A DNA stretch of 64,000 nucleotides from Micromonospora sp. WMMD812. Lineage in GTDB: Bacteria; Actinomycetota; Actinomycetes; Mycobacteriales; Micromonosporaceae. The DNA lies in contig NZ_CP114904.1 in NCBI RefSeq assembly GCF_027497215.1, forward strand, positions 310,001-374,000. Direction: 5' to 3'. The notes below the pieces were generated by a model. It worked only from the letters and a program-made list of their open reading frames with translations, ran no database searches and was not told the DNA's origin. The translations under genes were made by a program, and so were the position numbers. Of the stretch, positions 48,895-57,899 are shown one piece after another; position 1 is the stretch's first letter; every line of letters begins with the position of its first letter.

Positions 48895-49739
48895 TGGGCG
48901 CCCCCATCGCCCAGCAGTACCGCCTCTACCCGGCGCGGGTCGTCGGCGTGACCCGGATCGGGGCCAGCACCGTCCGGGTCACCTTCGGCGGGGCGGAGTT
49001 GGCCGGGTTCGCCGGCGGCGGCCGGGACCAGAGCGTGTCGCTCTTCCTGCCGCACCCCGGGCAGCCCGCCCCGGTGCTGCCCGCCCAGGACGGCGGGGAG
49101 GACTGGTTCGGCGCGTACCGCGCGCTCGACCCGGAGGTCCGGGCGGTCATGCGGTCGTACACCATCCGGGCGCAGCGCCCGGAGCACGCCGAGGTGGACA
49201 TCGACTTCGTCGTCCACGGCGACACCGGCCCGGCCTCCCGCTGGGCGGGCCGGGCCGGTGCCGGTGACCAGGTGGTGCTGCTCGGCCCGACCACGGCCGA
49301 CAACCGCAGCGTCTGCTTCCGGCCGCCGGACGACACCGGCCTGATCCTGCTCGCCGCGGACGAGACCGCGCTGCCCGCGGTCGGCGGGATCCTCGACTGG
49401 CTGCCCGCCGGCACCCGCGTCCGGGCCTGGATCGAGGTGCCCGACGCCGCCGACATCCAACAACTGTCCACCGCGGCGCAGGCCGAGGTCCGCTGGCTCG
49501 TGCGGGGCAGCACCCCGCCCGGCAGCCGCCTGCTGGTCGACGCGGTCCGCGCCGCCCGGCTGCCCGCCGGCACCCCGTACGCCTGGGTCGCCGGCGAATC
49601 CTCCATCGTCCGCGCCGTCCGCCGGCACCTGGTCGCCGAGCGCGACCTGGACCGGCGACGGGTCACCTTCTCCGGCTACTGGCGTCAGGGCGCCTCCGAG
49701 GACACCCTGCGCGCCGAAACGCTCACCGCCGCCGCCTGA
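48894..49739 (+). CDS. desF: Siderophore-interacting protein, ferri-siderophore reductase
   Basis: The 281-residue flavoprotein of the SIP/ViuB family has MRSYTIRAQRPEHAEVDIDFVVHG with the FAD-binding RxYS/T motif, GPASRWAGRAGAGDQVVLLGP, then LLAADETALPAVGGIL and YAWVAGESSIVRAVRRHL near the C-terminus. It releases iron from imported ferrioxamine by reduction with NAD(P)H in the cytoplasm. TGATG overlap with desE. Confidence 0.93.
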   Translation: MGAPIAQQYRLYPARVVGVTRIGASTVRVTFGGAELAGFAGGGRDQSVSLFLPHPGQPAPVLPAQDGGEDWFGAYRALDPEVRAVMRSYTIRAQRPEHAEVDIDFVVHGDTGPASRWAGRAGAGDQVVLLGPTTADNRSVCFRPPDDTGLILLAADETALPAVGGILDWLPAGTRVRAWIEVPDAADIQQLSTAAQAEVRWLVRGSTPPGSRLLVDAVRAARLPAGTPYAWVAGESSIVRAVRRHLVAERDLDRRRVTFSGYWRQGASEDTLRAETLTAAA

Positions 49740-49876
49740 TCCGCCGCCGCCCCGACCGTCGCCGCCTGACCGCCGCCTGACCGCGGCCACGACCCCGCCC
49801 GCCGTCCTGCCGCCGCACCGTCGGAGGCGGGTTCCGGCTGCCCGAAACTCCGCAACCGAGCGTGGAGGACCTGCCC

Positions 49877-51412
49877 ATGACTCTGCCGGGACACACCGCC
49901 GATCTCGTCACCGCATCACCCGGATCGCCCGCCCGGGCCCACCTGCTGCACGGCGGCAACCTCGCCCGGTACCGCGCCGCGCTCGCCGACGGCGTCGACC
50001 GGGTCGCCCGCCGGGTGGCCATCGCGGACCGCCCGTTCACCGGCGTCAGCCCGGACGCGCTGGCCCCGCGAATCGCCGGTATCGACCTGGACCGGCCGCT
50101 CGGCGACGCCGGCGCCGCCCTCGACGAACTGGAGGACGTCTACCTGCGCGACGCCGTCCTGTTCCACCACCCCCGCTATCTGGCCCACCTGAACTGCCCG
50201 GTGGTGATCCCTGCGCTGCTCGGCGAGGCGGTGCTCACCGCCGTGAACTCCTCGATGGACACCTGGGACCAGAGCGCCGGAGCGACGCTCGTCGAACGCC
50301 ACCTGATCGACTGGACCGCGGCGCGGATCGGCCTCGGCGCGGACGCCGACGGGATCTTCACCAGCGGCGGCAGCCAGTCCAACCTGCAGGCGCTGCTGCT
50401 GGCCCGCGAGGAGGCGTGTCTGGTGGCGCCGACCGCGGACGCCCGCCGCGAGCTGCTGCCCCGGCTGCGCGTGCTCACCTCCGCCGCCGGGCACTTCAGC
50501 GTGCAGAAGTCGGCGAAGCTGCTCGGCCTCGCCCCGGACGCCGTGGTGACCGTCGAGACCGACCCGCAGCGCCGCATGGTGCCCGCCGCGGTCCAGCGGG
50601 AGATCGCCCGCTGCCGGCGCGAGGGCCTGGTGGTGATGGCGGTGGTCGCCACGGCCGGCACCACCGACTTCGGCTCGATCGACCCGCTGCTCGAGATCGC
50701 CGCCGTGGCCGCCGCGGCCGGCGTGTGGCTGCACGTCGACGCCGCGTACGGCTGCGGGCTGCTGGTCTCGCCGACCCGCCGGCACCTGCTCGACGGCATC
50801 GAGCGGGCCGACTCGGTGACCGTCGACTACCACAAGTCCTTCTTCCAGCCGGTCAGCTCCAGCGCGCTGCTGGTCCGGGACCGTCGGGTGCTGCGGTACG
50901 TCACCTACCACGCCGACTACCTCAACCCCGCCCGGATGGTCGCGCAGCGGATTCCCAACCAGGTGGACAAGAGCCTCCAGACCACCCGCCGCTTCGACGC
51001 CCTCAAGCTCTGGCTCACCCTGCGGGTCATGGGCCCGGACGCGGTCGGCGCGCTCTTCGACGAGGTGGTCGACCGGGCGGCCGGCGCCTGGGAGCTGGTC
51101 AGCGAGGACCCCCGGTTCGAGGTGGTGACCCGCTCGCCGCTCAGCACGGTGGTGTTCCGCTACCTGCCCACCGGCCCCGGTCGGGACCTGGCCGACGCCG
51201 CGAACCTGCACGCGCGGGAGGCGCTGGCCGCCTCCGGCGCGGCGCTGGTCGCGGGGACCACCGTGGACGGCCGGCACTTCCTCAAGTTCACCCTGCTCAA
51301 CCCCGAGACCACCCTCGACGACATCGGGTACGTGCTGGAACTCATCGCCGAGCACGCGAGCCGGTACGTGCACGAGCGGACCACCGCCGACCTCAGCTGC
51401 CAGGTCGGCTGA
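49877..51412 (+). CDS. desA: Lysine decarboxylase, PLP-dependent, desferrioxamine pathway
   Basis: The 511-residue group II PLP decarboxylase makes cadaverine from lysine. Landmarks are [29 protein letters not shown] (cofactor Asp) and the Schiff-base Lys in [17 protein letters not shown]. The ATG at 49877 has GGAGG nine bases upstream; an ATG 15 bp earlier is possible. There is a 137-bp gap after desF without an iron box, so it is probably read from the desE promoter. Confidence 0.94.
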   Translation: MTLPGHTADLVTASPGSPARAHLLHGGNLARYRAALADGVDRVARRVAIADRPFTGVSPDALAPRIAGIDLDRPLGDAGAALDELEDVYLRDAVLFHHPRYLAHLNCPVVIPALLGEAVLTAVNSSMDTWDQSAGATLVERHLIDWTAARIGLGADADGIFTSGGSQSNLQALLLAREEACLVAPTADARRELLPRLRVLTSAAGHFSVQKSAKLLGLAPDAVVTVETDPQRRMVPAAVQREIARCRREGLVVMAVVATAGTTDFGSIDPLLEIAAVAAAAGVWLHVDAAYGCGLLVSPTRRHLLDGIERADSVTVDYHKSFFQPVSSSALLVRDRRVLRYVTYHADYLNPARMVAQRIPNQVDKSLQTTRRFDALKLWLTLRVMGPDAVGALFDEVVDRAAGAWELVSEDPRFEVVTRSPLSTVVFRYLPTGPGRDLADAANLHAREALAASGAALVAGTTVDGRHFLKFTLLNPETTLDDIGYVLELIAEHASRYVHERTTADLSCQVG

Positions 51413-51446
51413 CCCCGTGAACCCGAACCCACGCCTGGAGGGCCGG

Positions 51447-52742
51447 ATGTCCACGCATGACTTCATCGCCATCGGCCTCGGCCCGTACAACCTGGGCCTG
51501 GCCTGCCTCACCGCGCCGATCACCGAGCTGGACGGCGTGTTCCTCGAATCCCGCCAGGGCGTCGACTGGCACCCCGGCATGCTGCTCGACTCGGCCCGGC
51601 TGCAGACCCCGTTCCTGGCCGACCTGGTCAGTCTCGCCGACCCGACCTCGCCGTTCTCGTTCCTCAACTACCTCAAGGAGACCGGGCGGCTCTACCCGTT
51701 CTACATCCGGGAGAGCTTCTACCCGCTGCGCAGCGAGTACAGCGCCTACTGCCGGTGGGCCGCCGCGAAGCTGCCCAACCTGCGCTTCGGCCACGAGGTC
51801 ACCACGGTCGAGTACGACACCGCCGACGACCGGTACGTCGTGCACGCGCGGGTCGGTGACGGCGAGACGGTGACCTACCGGGCCCGGCACCTGGTGCTCG
51901 GCACCGGCACCCCGCCGCACCTGCCGCCCGCCTGCGCGGGGCTGACCGGCGACGCCGTGCACAACTCGACCTACCTGCAGCACCGCGTCGCGCTGCGGAC
52001 CAAGCGGAGCATCACCGTGATCGGCAGCGGGCAGAGCGCCGCCGAGATCTACCACGACCTGCTCACCGACATCGACACCTACGGCTACCAGCTGAACTGG
52101 GTCACCCGCTCGCCCCGGTTCTTCCCCCTCGAATACACCAAGCTCACCCTGGAGATGACCTCACCGGACTACGTGGACTACTTCCACGCCCTGCCCGAGG
52201 ACATCCGCTACCGCCTGGAGTCGGAGCAGAAGGGGCTGTTCAAGGGGATCAGCGCCGACCTGGTGGACGGCATCTTCGACCTGCTCTACGAGCGCAGCGT
52301 CGACGGGCCGGTGAACACCCGGCTGCTCACCAACACCGAGCTGAGCAGCGCCGAACACGACGAGGCGACCGGCACGTACACGCTGGGGCTGCGCCACGTG
52401 GAGCAGGACCGCGAGTTCAGCCTGCGCACCGAGGGTCTGGTGCTGGCCACCGGCTACCACTACCGCACCCCGGCGTTCCTCGAACCGGTGCGGGACCGGA
52501 TCCGCTGGGACACGCGCGGCCGCTTCGACGTGGCCCGCAACTACAGCATCGACCACACCGGCCGGGGGATCTTCCTCCAGAACGCCGGCACGCACACGCA
52601 CAGCATCACGTCGCCCGACCTCGGCATGGGCCCCTACCGCAACTCCTGGATCATCCGGGAGCTGCTCGGCCGTGAGCACTACTCGATCGAGAAAAGCATC
52701 ACCTTCCAGGAGTTCGGCACGCCGGCGGGGGCGATCTCATGA
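51447..52742 (+). CDS. desB: Cadaverine/lysine N-monooxygenase
   Basis: The 431-residue flavin N-hydroxylase (IucD/SidA family) has the FAD motif [14 protein letters not shown], the NADPH motif [12 protein letters not shown] near residue 195, and the C-terminal [15 protein letters not shown] and [16 protein letters not shown] patterns. It forms N-hydroxycadaverine. ATG 51447 behind GGAGGG is chosen over GTG 51417. Its end overlaps desC (ATGA). Confidence 0.95.
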   Translation: MSTHDFIAIGLGPYNLGLACLTAPITELDGVFLESRQGVDWHPGMLLDSARLQTPFLADLVSLADPTSPFSFLNYLKETGRLYPFYIRESFYPLRSEYSAYCRWAAAKLPNLRFGHEVTTVEYDTADDRYVVHARVGDGETVTYRARHLVLGTGTPPHLPPACAGLTGDAVHNSTYLQHRVALRTKRSITVIGSGQSAAEIYHDLLTDIDTYGYQLNWVTRSPRFFPLEYTKLTLEMTSPDYVDYFHALPEDIRYRLESEQKGLFKGISADLVDGIFDLLYERSVDGPVNTRLLTNTELSSAEHDEATGTYTLGLRHVEQDREFSLRTEGLVLATGYHYRTPAFLEPVRDRIRWDTRGRFDVARNYSIDHTGRGIFLQNAGTHTHSITSPDLGMGPYRNSWIIRELLGREHYSIEKSITFQEFGTPAGAIS

Positions 52743-53347
52743 CCGTCTTCACCCGCGTCGACCCCCGGCTGGGGGAGTTCGCGCTGCGCGCGCTCGACCC
52801 GGACGCGGACGCGCCGCTGCTGCACGGCTGGGTCACCCACCCGAAGGCGGCGTTCTGGCTGATGCAGGACGCCGACGTGGCCCGGGTCGCCGAGGAGTAC
52901 CGGCGCATCGCCGAGCACCCGCACCACGACGCGTTCCTCGGACTGCACCGGGGCCGCCCGGCGTTCCTGGCCGAACGGTACGACCCCGCGCACGTCGAAC
53001 TCGTCGGCCTGCACGACGCCCGCCCCGGCGACGTGGGCATGCACTTCCTCTGCGCGCCGGCCGACAGCCCCGTGCACGGCTTCACCCGCGCGGTGATCAC
53101 CACCGTCATGGCCTGGCTCTTCGCCGACCCGGCGACCCACCGGGTGGTGGTCGAGCCGGACGTGCGCAACACCGCGGTCCACGCGCTGAACGCGGCGGTC
53201 GGCTTCGAGGTCGTCGGCACGATCACCAAACCCGAGAAGGACGCCCTGTTGAGCATCTGCACCCGCGAGCGGTTCCTGGCCGCCACCGGCGTGCCCGCCC
53301 CGGACGCCGCCACCGGCGCGCCCACTCACGAAGGAGCCACCGCGTGA
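52739..53347 (+). CDS. desC: N-hydroxycadaverine acyltransferase (GNAT)
   Basis: The 202-residue IucB-like GNAT acylates N-hydroxycadaverine with succinyl- or acetyl-CoA to give hydroxamate units. It has [29 protein letters not shown] and [25 protein letters not shown] overlaps desB; its stop overlaps desD (GTGA). About 20 Ala/Pro-rich C-terminal residues look like an added tail. Confidence 0.93.
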   Translation: MTVFTRVDPRLGEFALRALDPDADAPLLHGWVTHPKAAFWLMQDADVARVAEEYRRIAEHPHHDAFLGLHRGRPAFLAERYDPAHVELVGLHDARPGDVGMHFLCAPADSPVHGFTRAVITTVMAWLFADPATHRVVVEPDVRNTAVHALNAAVGFEVVGTITKPEKDALLSICTRERFLAATGVPAPDAATGAPTHEGATA

Positions 53348-55209
53348 CCGTCGCCGACCCCGCCGCCCACCTCACGCCGGCGCACTGGGACCGGGCGAAC
53401 CGGTTGCTGGTCCGCAAGGCGCTCGCGGAGCTCACCCACGAGCGGCTGATCACCCCCGTGCCCGCCGAAGCGCCCGCCGCCGTCGCCGCCGACGCGCCCG
53501 CCTCCGCCGGAGCGTCGGCCGGGGACCACCGCCGCTGGTACGTGGTCCGCAGCGACGACGGTACGGTGACGTACCGGTTCGCCGCCCGGCTGTTCGCCCT
53601 GGAGCACTGGCAGATCGACGCCGAGAGCATCACCCGGCAGCGCGACGTCGCGGATCTTCCGCTCGACGCGGTCGACCTGGTCATCGAGCTGCGCGAGACG
53701 CTCGGGCTCTCCGCCCGGGTCCTCCCCGTCTACCTGGAGGAGATCACCTCCACGCTGGCCGGCACCGCGTACAAGCTGGGCCGTCCGCCGACTCCCGCGG
53801 CGGAGCTGGCCCGGGCCGACTTCCAGACCATCGAGACCTCGATGACCGAGGGCCACCCCTGCTTCGTCGCCAACAACGGCCGCCTCGGCTTCGGCCTCGA
53901 CGAGTACCACCGCTACGCCCCCGAGGCGGCCCGGCCGGTCCGGCTTATCTGGCTGGCCGCGCACCGCGACCACGCGGCGTTCAGCTGCGCCGCCGACCTC
54001 GACTACGACACCCTGGTCCGGGGCGAGCTGGGCGCGGAAACCCTGGACCGGTTCGCCGACACGATGACCGGGCTCGGCCTCGACCTCGCCGACTACCTGC
54101 TGATCCCGGTCCACCCCTGGCAGTGGTGGAACAAGCTCTCGGTCACGTTCGCCGGCGAGGTCGCCCAGCGCCGGCTGGTCCACCTCGGCCCCGGCCCCGA
54201 CGAGCACCTCGCCCAGCAGTCCATCCGCACCTTCTTCAACGTCACCGACCCGGCCCGGCACTACGTCAAGACCGCGCTCTCGGTGCTCAACATGGGCTTC
54301 ATGCGGGGCCTGTCGGCCGCGTACATGGCGGCCACGCCGGCCATCAACGACTGGCTCGCCGACCTGATCGCCGCCGACGAGGTCTTCAAGGACACCGGGC
54401 TCACCGTCATCCGGGAGCGGGCCGCGGTCGGCTACCGGCACCGCCAGTACGAGGCCGCCACCGACCGCTACTCCCCGTACCGCAAGATGCTGGCCGCCCT
54501 CTGGCGGGAGAGCCCGGTGCCCGGCCTGGAACCCGGCCGGCGGCTGGCCACCATGGCCTCGCTGCTGCACGTCGACACCGACGGCGGCTCGCTCGCCGCC
54601 GCCCTGGTCGACCGGTCCGGCCTGGCGCCCGAGGAGTGGCTGCGCCGCTACCTGGACGCGTACCTGACGCCGCTGCTGCACGCCTTCTACGCCTACGACC
54701 TGGCGTTCATGCCGCACGGCGAGAACGTCATCCTCGTCCTCGACGACCGGGACACCGTCGAGCGGGTGATCTTCAAGGACATCGCCGAGGAGATCGTGGT
54801 GATGAGCGCCGACCGGCCGCTGCCGCCGGCGGTCGAGCGGATCCGCGCCGACGTCCCGGAGGACATGAAGCTCCTGTCCATCTTCACCGACGTCGTGGAC
54901 TGCTTCCTGCGGCACCTGGCCGCCGTCCTGGTCGAGGCCGGGACGCTCACCGAGGAGGCCTTCTGGCGTACGGCCGCGGCCTGCGCCGCCGACTACCTGG
55001 ACGGCGTCCCGCAGCTCGCCGAGCGCGCCCGCCGGTACGACCTGTTCGCCCCGGAGTTCGCGCTGTCCTGCCTCAACCGGCTCCAGCTGCGCGACAACCA
55101 GCAGATGGTCGACCTCGCCGACCCCTCGGCGGCACTGCAACTCGTCGGCACCCTGACCAACCCCCTCGCCCGGTACGCGCCCGAGGCGGTGAGACGCACG
55201 CGTATGTGA
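53344..55209 (+). CDS. desD: NIS synthetase (IucA/IucC), desferrioxamine synthase
   Basis: The 621-residue ATP-dependent NRPS-independent siderophore synthetase joins and cyclises the hydroxamate units to desferrioxamine E/B. IucA/IucC landmarks are TSMTEGHPCFVANNGRLGF (ATP-binding), VHPWQWWNKL, RTFFNVTDPARHYVKTALS and YDLAFMPHGENVILVLDD. GTG 53344 in a GTGA overlap with desC. Residues 40-60 are Ala-rich. It is the final gene of the rightward iron-regulated operon. Confidence 0.95.
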   Translation: MTVADPAAHLTPAHWDRANRLLVRKALAELTHERLITPVPAEAPAAVAADAPASAGASAGDHRRWYVVRSDDGTVTYRFAARLFALEHWQIDAESITRQRDVADLPLDAVDLVIELRETLGLSARVLPVYLEEITSTLAGTAYKLGRPPTPAAELARADFQTIETSMTEGHPCFVANNGRLGFGLDEYHRYAPEAARPVRLIWLAAHRDHAAFSCAADLDYDTLVRGELGAETLDRFADTMTGLGLDLADYLLIPVHPWQWWNKLSVTFAGEVAQRRLVHLGPGPDEHLAQQSIRTFFNVTDPARHYVKTALSVLNMGFMRGLSAAYMAATPAINDWLADLIAADEVFKDTGLTVIRERAAVGYRHRQYEAATDRYSPYRKMLAALWRESPVPGLEPGRRLATMASLLHVDTDGGSLAAALVDRSGLAPEEWLRRYLDAYLTPLLHAFYAYDLAFMPHGENVILVLDDRDTVERVIFKDIAEEIVVMSADRPLPPAVERIRADVPEDMKLLSIFTDVVDCFLRHLAAVLVEAGTLTEEAFWRTAAACAADYLDGVPQLAERARRYDLFAPEFALSCLNRLQLRDNQQMVDLADPSAALQLVGTLTNPLARYAPEAVRRTRM

Positions 55210-55253
55210 TCGGGGCGCTCACGGATGGTCCACCGGTGCCGGCGCACCGTTGA

Positions 55254-55763
55254 ATGATGGGCATGACCGTGTTGCGCACCCTGAGCCTGCTCGCCGCGAC
55301 GGTGACCATGGGGCTGATGGCCGGCCTCTTCACCGCCTTCGCGTACGCCGTCGTGCCCGGCCTGGCCCGGGCCGACGACCGGACGTTGGTCGTCGCGATG
55401 CAGCGGATCAACGAGTCCATCCTGAACGGCTGGTTCCTCGTCTGCTTCTTCGGCGCGCTGGTGTTCACCGGCGTGGCGGCGGCCCTGCACCTGGGCGGCG
55501 GGTGGCGTGGCGTGCTGCCGTGGATCGCGGCGGCGCTGCTGCTCTACCTGGTCGTCCTGGTGGTCACCTTCGCGGCCAACGTGCCGCTGAACAACGCGCT
55601 GGCGCAGGCCGGCGACTCGGACCGGCTGACCGACCTGGCCGCGGTGCGGGAGCGGTTCGCGCCGGCCTGGATCCGATGGAACGTGCTCCGCGCGGTCGCC
55701 TCCACCGCCGGGTTCGCGGTGCTCACCTGGGCCCTCGTGGTGCACGGCAGGATCTCCGGCTGA
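55254..55763 (+). CDS. DUF1772 membrane protein
   Basis: The 169-residue protein has four TM helices in the DUF1772 (anthrone-oxygenase-like) arrangement: MAGLFTAFAYAVVPGLA, QRINESILNGWFLVCFFG, FAANVPLNNALAQAGD and FAPAWIRWNVLRAVAST. It follows desD by 44 bp but has no clear SD, and three ATGs (55254, 55257, 55263) are possible. Function unknown; probably unrelated to the siderophore. Confidence 0.83.
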   Translation: MMGMTVLRTLSLLAATVTMGLMAGLFTAFAYAVVPGLARADDRTLVVAMQRINESILNGWFLVCFFGALVFTGVAAALHLGGGWRGVLPWIAAALLLYLVVLVVTFAANVPLNNALAQAGDSDRLTDLAAVRERFAPAWIRWNVLRAVASTAGFAVLTWALVVHGRISG

Positions 55764-55809
55764 CCGCCACCCGGGCCGGGGCGGGCGGCGCGCCGCCCGC
55801 CCCGGCCGC

Positions 55810-56295
55810 TCAGAACTCCTGGTACATGACGTGCAGGCCCACCCGGCCGAGGGTCGGGTGGCGGAACGCGCCGGGCACCGTGCCGACGACGCGGAAGCCC
55901 TCCCGCCGGTACAGGTCGACGGCCGACCGGTTGGTCTCGACGACCGCGTTGAACTGCATGCCGGCGTAGCCCTGCCGGCGAGCCCAGGCCAGGGCGTCCT
56001 GGCACAGCGCGGTGCCGACACCCCGGCCTCGCGCGTCCGCCGCCACCATGAAACTCGCGGTGGCGACGTGCGACCCGGGTCCGGGACGGTTCGTGCCCAT
56101 CTTCGCGGTGCCGAGGACCCGTTCGCCGTCCATCGCCACCGCCGTCCGCCCGGGCGGCGCCTCCACCCACATGCAGTACGCCGCGTCGGCGGTCAGCGCC
56201 GGGTCGTACGGGAACGTCTCCTGCGCCCGCACCACCTCCTCGACGATCGGCCACACCTGGTCCCAGTCCTGCGCCGCGAACTCCCGGATCTGCAC
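55810..56295 (-). CDS. GNAT-family N-acetyltransferase
   Basis: The 161-residue GNAT shows VQIREFAAQDWDQVWPIVEE at the start, the acetyl-CoA loop ARGRGVGTALCQDALAWA, and FNAVVETNRSAVDLYRREGF. It resembles PhnO/phosphinothricin-type small-molecule acetyltransferases. The GTG at 56295 matches family starts better than the upstream ATG at 56331. Substrate unknown. Confidence 0.85.
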   Translation of the reverse strand: MQIREFAAQDWDQVWPIVEEVVRAQETFPYDPALTADAAYCMWVEAPPGRTAVAMDGERVLGTAKMGTNRPGPGSHVATASFMVAADARGRGVGTALCQDALAWARRQGYAGMQFNAVVETNRSAVDLYRREGFRVVGTVPGAFRHPTLGRVGLHVMYQEF

Positions 56296-56344
56296 GGCGG
56301 CGATGCTAGGAAGGCGGCCTCCGTCCGGCAACCGGGTTTGCGGA

Positions 56345-57340
56345 TCAGGCCCGGCCGAGCGCGGCGAGTTCCGCGTCGAGCAGCGCGGCCCGGTCCGGGT
56401 GGCTCTCCGGGTTCATGCCCCGGCTCGGCATCTCCACCGTCATCAACAGGTAGAGGTACAGCCGGTAGAGGCTGAGCCGGCGGCGGGCGGCGCCGTCCAG
56501 GTCGAACGGCTCGGCGGTCCGGTAGCCGCGCAGCGTCTGATGGTCGGGCTCGTCCTCCGCCCGGCGCCCCAGCAGCGGGGAGACCAGGTCCATCAGCGGG
56601 TCGCCGTACAGGTACCGCTCCCCGTCGACCAGCCCGCTCAGCCGCAGCCGGCCGTCCGGGGCGGGCGCGGCGAGGACGTTGCCGTCCCAGCAGTCGAAGT
56701 GCAGCAGCGCCGGCCGGCGTACCGCGTCGAGCAGCGGGCCGTGCCGCCGGACCAGGGCACGGACCCGCTCCGGCGGGACCGGCAGCCGGACGTTCCAGTC
56801 GGCCGCGTCGGCGAGCAGCGCGTCCACCATCGCGGCGTACGCCTCCCGCCAGGTCGACCCGGACGGACGGTCGCCCTCGTAGCCGAACCGGTCGCCGGTC
56901 ACCCGGTGCAGCGCGGCGAGCGCCCCGCCGAGGTCGTACCGCGCCGGGCCGTCGGCCACCCCGTCGGCCGCCAGGTCGGCCAGCGAGCGGCCGGGCAGCA
57001 GGCCGGTGACCAACCATTCGCCGTACGCCGGGTCGACGCCGTGATGCAGCACGGGTGGCACCGGCACCCGCGGGGCGCGGTCGGCCACCAGGCGGAAGTA
57101 GCGGTCCTCCGCCGCGCACAGGCCCCGCTCGTAGCGGAGCAGCCGCAGCGCGTCCGGCGGGGCGACCTTCAGCACCACCCGGCGGTCGTCGTCGAGGCGT
57201 ACCCACCAGACGGCGGCGAACCCGCCACCGTGAAGCGGCCCGCAGTCGGCGACCGCCGCGGCCGGCCCGAACGAGGCGCGGATCAGCCGGGACACGTCCT
57301 CGGACGTGATCGCGCGTTGGGTCGGGCTGACCACGTTCAC
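56345..57340 (-). CDS. Aminoglycoside-phosphotransferase-fold kinase
   Basis: The 331-residue protein has the APH fold: VVLKVAPP (ATP-binding Lys), the catalytic loop LLHFDCWDGNVL (H-x-D-x4-N) and metal-binding SGLVDGERYLYGDPLMDL in place of DFD. Similar proteins phosphorylate antibiotics, choline, homoserine or sugars; the substrate is not predictable. GTG start at 57340. It lies 14 bp beyond the GNAT ORF on the same strand and may form a pair with it. Confidence 0.83.
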   Translation of the reverse strand: MNVVSPTQRAITSEDVSRLIRASFGPAAAVADCGPLHGGGFAAVWWVRLDDDRRVVLKVAPPDALRLLRYERGLCAAEDRYFRLVADRAPRVPVPPVLHHGVDPAYGEWLVTGLLPGRSLADLAADGVADGPARYDLGGALAALHRVTGDRFGYEGDRPSGSTWREAYAAMVDALLADAADWNVRLPVPPERVRALVRRHGPLLDAVRRPALLHFDCWDGNVLAAPAPDGRLRLSGLVDGERYLYGDPLMDLVSPLLGRRAEDEPDHQTLRGYRTAEPFDLDGAARRRLSLYRLYLYLLMTVEMPSRGMNPESHPDRAALLDAELAALGRA

Positions 57341-57506
57341 CCGGCACCGCCCGGCCGGCGCACCCTCGGGTTCCGCGACACGCCAGCCACGTTAGTACGC
57401 CCGTGGCCCTCCGCGCGGCCCCGCGAGTCCGCCGGCCTCCCCGGCGTGGACCTACCACCGTGGACGGACGCGGTCCTGTCGGTGCCCGTCCCTAGACTCC
57501 GCCGGC

Positions 57507-57899
57507 ATGGTGATGGTGAGGTTCGTCGACGAGACCACCGCCGGCTCCCGGGCCGACGCGTGGCACCTGGAGATCTTCGAGGAGCGGCTGCCGCTGCGGG
57601 AGCTGATCCGCCGCCGGGTCTTCCAGGAGGTGGCCGAGTACAACGCCCGGCAGCCCGAGGTCTTCCGTGGCCTCGTCCAACCCGGCGACGCCGAGCGGAC
57701 GCTCAACGGCTACCGGCTGCGCAAGCCCCGGCGGGTCGACGCCGAGGAGCAGTTCACCCGCGCGGTCGAGGCCTTCGGTCGCAACGGCTTCGTGGTGCTC
57801 GTCGACGACCGGCAGGTCGACCAGCTCGACGCCGAGGTGCAGCTGCGGGCCGGCACCGAGGTCTGCTTCCTCAAGCTCGTTCCGCTGGTGGGTGGCTGA
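57507..57899 (+). CDS. Small protein ending in diglycine, beta-grasp-like C-terminus
   Basis: The 130-residue protein has a charged N-terminal half (DAWHLEIFEERLPLRELIRR) and a C-terminal segment FVVLVDDRQVDQLDAEVQL followed by GTEVCFLKLVPLVGG at the very end. The pattern of alternating strands, the 'GxxVxFLxLVPLVGG' tail and the terminal Gly-Gly resemble ThiS/MoaD-like ubiquitin-fold proteins. A TAGACT -10 (57493-57498) ends 8 bp before the ATG, so the mRNA is probably leaderless. The stop overlaps the DUF4132 gene start (TGATG), so the two are made together. The ubiquitin-like reading is an inference from the tail. Confidence 0.75.
   Translation: MVMVRFVDETTAGSRADAWHLEIFEERLPLRELIRRRVFQEVAEYNARQPEVFRGLVQPGDAERTLNGYRLRKPRRVDAEEQFTRAVEAFGRNGFVVLVDDRQVDQLDAEVQLRAGTEVCFLKLVPLVGG

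Noticed and set aside
49740..49876. Second iron box before desA
   Set aside because: No TTAGGTTAGGCTAACCTAA-like sequence was found; the gap is simply GC-rich.
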